Assembly: GCF_900103345.1 (NCBI RefSeq)
Contig: NZ_LT629702.1
Location: 930,001 to 994,000 of the forward strand
Source: Pseudomonas azotoformans
Lineage (GTDB): Bacteria; Pseudomonadota; Gammaproteobacteria; Pseudomonadales; Pseudomonadaceae
Reading direction: 5' to 3'
DNA: 64,000 nt
Below are positions 60,241 through 64,000 of the stretch, piece after piece. The notes under the pieces were generated by a model. That model had not been told where the DNA came from. It did not search any database and was given only the letters and a program-made list of their open reading frames with translations. How positions within the stretch are numbered: position 1 is the first letter of the stretch; each line of letters begins with the position of its first letter. The position numbers and the translations under genes are program-made.

Positions 60241-60501
60241 TTACTTCGGCATGGCCCAGGCTTGCAACTGATAGCCGCTCTTGTCCAACTCGGCACGCGC
60301 CTGCAACAGCAAGTCTTCAAGTTGTGCGGGGTTGGAATAAGTGCGCGCATCCAGTTGCCGGCTGCCGATACGGGTATTGGTGCGGTCGATGACGCTCAGG
60401 CTCAGGGCGCCATTGCCGTCATGCCAGGCCACGCACTGAAAGGGTTGGAAAGCACGGTCTGCGATCAAAAGAGCTTCGTTGATGCGGAGCGGGGCGTTCA
60501 T
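60241..60501 (-). CDS. Small conserved hypothetical protein, 86 residues
   Basis: Start MNAPLRINEALLIADR (60501). Soluble alpha/beta protein with ALSLSVIDRTNTRIGS strands and a C-terminal helix AQLEDLLLQARAELDKSGYQL. Not recognised. Stops are 1 base apart from the convergent giant gene. GAGA precedes ATG at a fair distance. Confidence 0.65.
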   Translation of the reverse strand: MNAPLRINEALLIADRAFQPFQCVAWHDGNGALSLSVIDRTNTRIGSRQLDARTYSNPAQLEDLLLQARAELDKSGYQLQAWAMPK

Positions 60502-60845
60502 GTGGGTCGTCTCTCTAAATGCCCATTCAAGTGATTGCCGTCGGTTGGGCTGACCGTGCGGCGGGTTACTTGTACTGATGCACGATGGCGGGGTACGGGT
60601 CACATGTTAGAGCAACTATTTTCAACTTTTAGTGATTGACGTCATGTAAGCGGCTGTTTTGAAAGCTGAATGAAAGTCTCGGCATAACCCAACTATTTCG
60701 GCAAAGGCGCGCAGAAGTGGCTTTTTGCCCCGACTTATAGCGAAACGGTACAAGCGGTGCGTCAAGACCTTGCTAGTGTTAGCCGCAGGCGTCACAAACC
60801 GTTGTTTCTAAATAACTTTAACAATTTTGACGCCAAGGAACAGTC
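60502..60845. other. 344-base intergenic region before the sigma-54 activator gene
   Basis: No gene of useful length seen. It is AT-richer than the surroundings. It holds a perfect 8-base palindrome TGACGTCA (60637-60644), and GGCGTCA (60788-60794) facing TGACGCC (60828-60834), an inverted pair 33 bases apart just before the activator start. I found no convincing -24/-12 promoter. Confidence 0.6.
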
Positions 60846-62171
60846 ATGGGTGTGCCCCCCGTTCAACGTCGGTTGCTAGTGGTTGATCCCTGTGACGATT
60901 GCCACGACCTGCTGCCCGGTTTGCGTACGGCCGGCTGGGCGGTCGACAGTTGCCCATTGGAGGCGGTTGGCGAGCGGTCCTGCGATGTCGGCCTGTTACG
61001 CCTGCAACCCTCCCACTTGGAGCGCCCCGAAGCAGTCAAGGAGTTGATCGGCCGCAGCGGCACCGAGTGGATTGCCGTCCTCAGCCCGGATGTACTGCGC
61101 CTGCAGAACGTGGGTGATTTTGTCTGCGAGTGGTTTTTCGACTTCCACACCTTGCCCTTCGACGTGGCCCGGGTGCAGGTCACCCTGGGCCGTGCCTTCG
61201 GCATGGCGCGCCTGCGCGGCAAGGGCCACACCCTGGTGGATGAGCCGGAGCATGAGCTGCTGGGTGACAGCCGGGCGATCCGTGAGCTGCGCAAACTACT
61301 ATCAAAGCTGGCGCCCACCGAATCACCGGTGTTGATCCGTGGTGACAGCGGCACGGGTAAAGAGCTGGTGGCCAAGACGCTGCACCGCCAGTCCCAGCGG
61401 CATGCCAAGCCCTTTGTCGCGATCAACTGCGGGGCGATCCCGGAACACCTGATCCAATCCGAGTTGTTCGGCCATGAGAAGGGCGCGTTTACCGGCGCCC
61501 ATCAGCGCAAGGTCGGGCGCATTGAAGCGGCCCACGGCGGCACGCTGTTCCTGGATGAGATCGGCGATTTGCCGATGGAGCTGCAAGCCAACCTGCTGCG
61601 CTTCCTTCAGGAAAAACAGATCGAGCGCGTCGGCGGCAGCCAGCCCATTCCCGTGGATGTGCGGGTGTTGGCCGCGACCCACGTCGACCTGGAGGCCGCA
61701 GTCGAAAGGGGAGCTTTTCGCGAAGACTTGTATTACCGGCTCAACGTCCTGCAAGTGGTGACGGCGCCGTTGCGTGAGCGTCATGGTGACGTGGCGATGC
61801 TGGCCAACCACTTTTCGCGCTTTTACAGCCAGGAGACGGGTCGCCGCCCACGCAGTTTCAGCGAGAGCGCCCTGGTGGCGATGGCAAAACACGGTTGGCC
61901 GGGCAATGTACGCGAGCTGGCCAACCGCGTGCGCCGTGGCCTGGTGCTGGCCGAAGGGCGCCAGATCGAGGCCGTTGATCTGGGATTGCAGGCCGAACAG
62001 GCAATTTCGCCGCCGATGGCTACACTGGAAGACTACAAGCACCGCGCCGAACGCCAGGCGCTGTGCGATGTGCTCGACCGGCACAGTGACAACCTGAGTG
62101 TCGCCGCCCGTGTGCTGGGTGTTTCCCGGCCCACCTTCTACCGGTTGCTGCACAAACACCAGATCCGCTAG
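60846..62171 (+). CDS. VpsR-like sigma-54-dependent activator
   Basis: 441 residues. N-terminal receiver-like domain (1-120) that opens LLVVDPCDDCHDLL and holds FDFHTLPFDVARVQVTLGRAFGMARLRG (about 97-124), a stretch I associate with VpsR-type regulators. The AAA+ domain has Walker A GDSGTGKE (166-173), GAFTGA (about 214-219) for contact with sigma-54, and Walker B GGTLFLDEIGD. A Fis-type helix-turn-helix ends it (NLSVAARVLGVSRPTFYRLL). VpsR and relatives bind c-di-GMP and switch on matrix genes. The next genes on the opposite strand look like a secretion barrel, so matrix control is plausible, but c-di-GMP binding here is inference. Confidence 0.85.
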   Translation: MGVPPVQRRLLVVDPCDDCHDLLPGLRTAGWAVDSCPLEAVGERSCDVGLLRLQPSHLERPEAVKELIGRSGTEWIAVLSPDVLRLQNVGDFVCEWFFDFHTLPFDVARVQVTLGRAFGMARLRGKGHTLVDEPEHELLGDSRAIRELRKLLSKLAPTESPVLIRGDSGTGKELVAKTLHRQSQRHAKPFVAINCGAIPEHLIQSELFGHEKGAFTGAHQRKVGRIEAAHGGTLFLDEIGDLPMELQANLLRFLQEKQIERVGGSQPIPVDVRVLAATHVDLEAAVERGAFREDLYYRLNVLQVVTAPLRERHGDVAMLANHFSRFYSQETGRRPRSFSESALVAMAKHGWPGNVRELANRVRRGLVLAEGRQIEAVDLGLQAEQAISPPMATLEDYKHRAERQALCDVLDRHSDNLSVAARVLGVSRPTFYRLLHKHQIR

Positions 62172-62184
62172 GGCGGGTAAACCG

Positions 62185-62222
62185 AAAAGCCCCGCAACGA
62201 CCCTTATCGTTGCGGGGCTTTT
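62185..62222. terminator. Bidirectional terminator between the sigma-54 activator and the barrel gene
   Basis: AAAAGCCCCGCAACGA-6-TCGTTGCGGGGCTTTT forms a 16-base stem with T-runs on both strands, just after the activator stop. Confidence 0.93.
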
Positions 62223-62246
62223 CCTTGTGTGCGGAAAACTGACTAC

Positions 62247-62346
62247 TGTAGGAGCGAGCTTGCTCGCGAAGAACGCAAAGGCACCGCATCAATCCTGCTG
62301 CCGAGCGTAATCGTTGACGTTCTTCGCGGGCAAGCCCGCTCCTACA
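62247..62346. repeat. REP doublet of the TGTAGGAGC class
   Basis: TGTAGGAGCGAGCTTGCTCG and GCGGGCAAGCCCGCTCCTACA-type arms about 50 bases apart, as in the 21399-21498 repeat but with different inner bases (CGAGCTTGCTCG against GGGCAAGCCC), so the arms are imperfect complements. Confidence 0.8.
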
Positions 62347-62357
62347 GGTGCGGCCGG

Positions 62358-63680
<1,323 letters not shown>

Positions 63681-63711
63681 CTAATGCGAAAGTGTCGAGG
63701 GTCAGCGTAGT

Positions 63712-64000
63712 TCAATAACCGAGAGTGCGTAGGCCTTTGAGTTGATCCAGGTTGCAGTTCAACGCGGGGTTGTTCAATCCGTTATTCATTACCACGTTGA
63801 GCTGGGTCATGTTGTTGACGAAGTTGCTTTTGCCGGTCAGTACCGTGCCTTGCAGCACCTGGCCGCCACCAATCTGCTGGAGGCTGTTGCCTTGGTTATG
63901 ATTGGCCTGGATCGCCATCTGCAGGCCGCCATTGTTGGCCGATACGCTCACGCGGCCTGCCGCGCTGTCACCGGTGACAGTACCGCCGGCCACCAGCACC
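63712..64000 (-). CDS. Asn/Gln-rich secreted protein, C-terminal part (5' end outside window)
   Basis: Open to the window edge; at least 95 residues visible, ending NCNLDQLKGLRTLGY. The visible part is rich in N, Q, G and V with short alternating repeats (ANHNQGNSLQQIGGG, NNMTQLNVVMNNGLNN), a composition seen in FapE/FapC-like amyloid subunits and in adhesins. One cysteine near the end. Probably a subunit or accessory of the export system 49 bases downstream. The true start lies outside the window. Confidence 0.6.
   Translation of the reverse strand, partial: VLVAGGTVTGDSAAGRVSVSANNGGLQMAIQANHNQGNSLQQIGGGQVLQGTVLTGKSNFVNNMTQLNVVMNNGLNNPALNCNLDQLKGLRTLGY

Noticed and set aside
60715..60745. 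Sigma-54 -24/-12 promoter at TGGCTTTTTGCC
   Set aside because: The spacing between TGGC and TGC is too short for the consensus.

Overview
The window is 64 kb of GC-rich chromosomal DNA from a fluorescent Pseudomonas, most likely the P. fluorescens group. This rests on the gene families and their order: ldcA-type decarboxylase, DUF1853-nadK-metallophosphoesterase-yeaC-DUF2797-pepN, cysI-DUF934, metH with cti, gnd-zwf-HAD. It also rests on several REP/REPIN-type palindromes of the GTGGGAGGGGGCTTGCCCC and TGTAGGAGC kinds between genes. I found no rRNA, tRNA, CRISPR array, transposase, integrase or prophage gene. Species assignment is inference.

Layout. 1-9.8 kb: 3' part of a lysine decarboxylase gene, a streptothricin-acetyltransferase-like GNAT, two LysR regulators, flavin reductases (ChrR-like, AzoR), pyruvate oxidase PoxB, and an Old Yellow Enzyme divergent from a MerR regulator with a readable MerR-type promoter. 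9.8-20 kb: sulfite reductase operon (cysI-DUF934), a 37-residue membrane peptide, a periplasmic binding protein, B12-dependent methionine synthase metH, and the cis/trans fatty acid isomerase cti. 20-31.5 kb: a cobalamin region. Two near-identical 0.55-0.62 kb composite inverted-repeat elements flank nfuA and a leftward cbtB-cbtA-cobE-cobM operon. A second, rightward operon (cobW-cobN-chlI-VWA) follows. Each operon has its own cobalamin riboswitch.

31.5-41 kb: DUF1853, nadK, a phosphatase, then a translationally coupled AAA+/membrane/TPR module that I cannot match to a described system, then yeaC, DUF2797 and pepN. 41-52 kb: an AT-richer serralysin-type protease with no secretion genes beside it, an aldo/keto reductase divergent from a WYL regulator, NTF2-like, zapE and GNAT genes, a TonB siderophore receptor with a Fur-like site, cptA, and a 59-residue coiled-coil protein. 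52-55.4 kb: gnd-zwf-HAD operon with overlapping stop/start codons. 55.5-60.2 kb: one gene for a 1578-residue toxin-like protein. 60.2-64 kb: a small unknown gene, a VpsR-like sigma-54 activator, and the end of an operon for a FapF-like outer-membrane secretion barrel plus an Asn/Gln-rich secreted protein cut by the window end.

Most interesting for follow-up: (1) the paired composite elements, whose terminal arms differ between copies but still match each other within each copy, and which carry a (CTGGCT)n array of 8 versus 7 units and a nested REPIN; (2) the AAA+/membrane/TPR module; (3) the 1578-residue protein; (4) the VpsR-like/FapF-like pair at the right edge; (5) the cobaltochelatase operon that uses ChlI and VWA-type partners.
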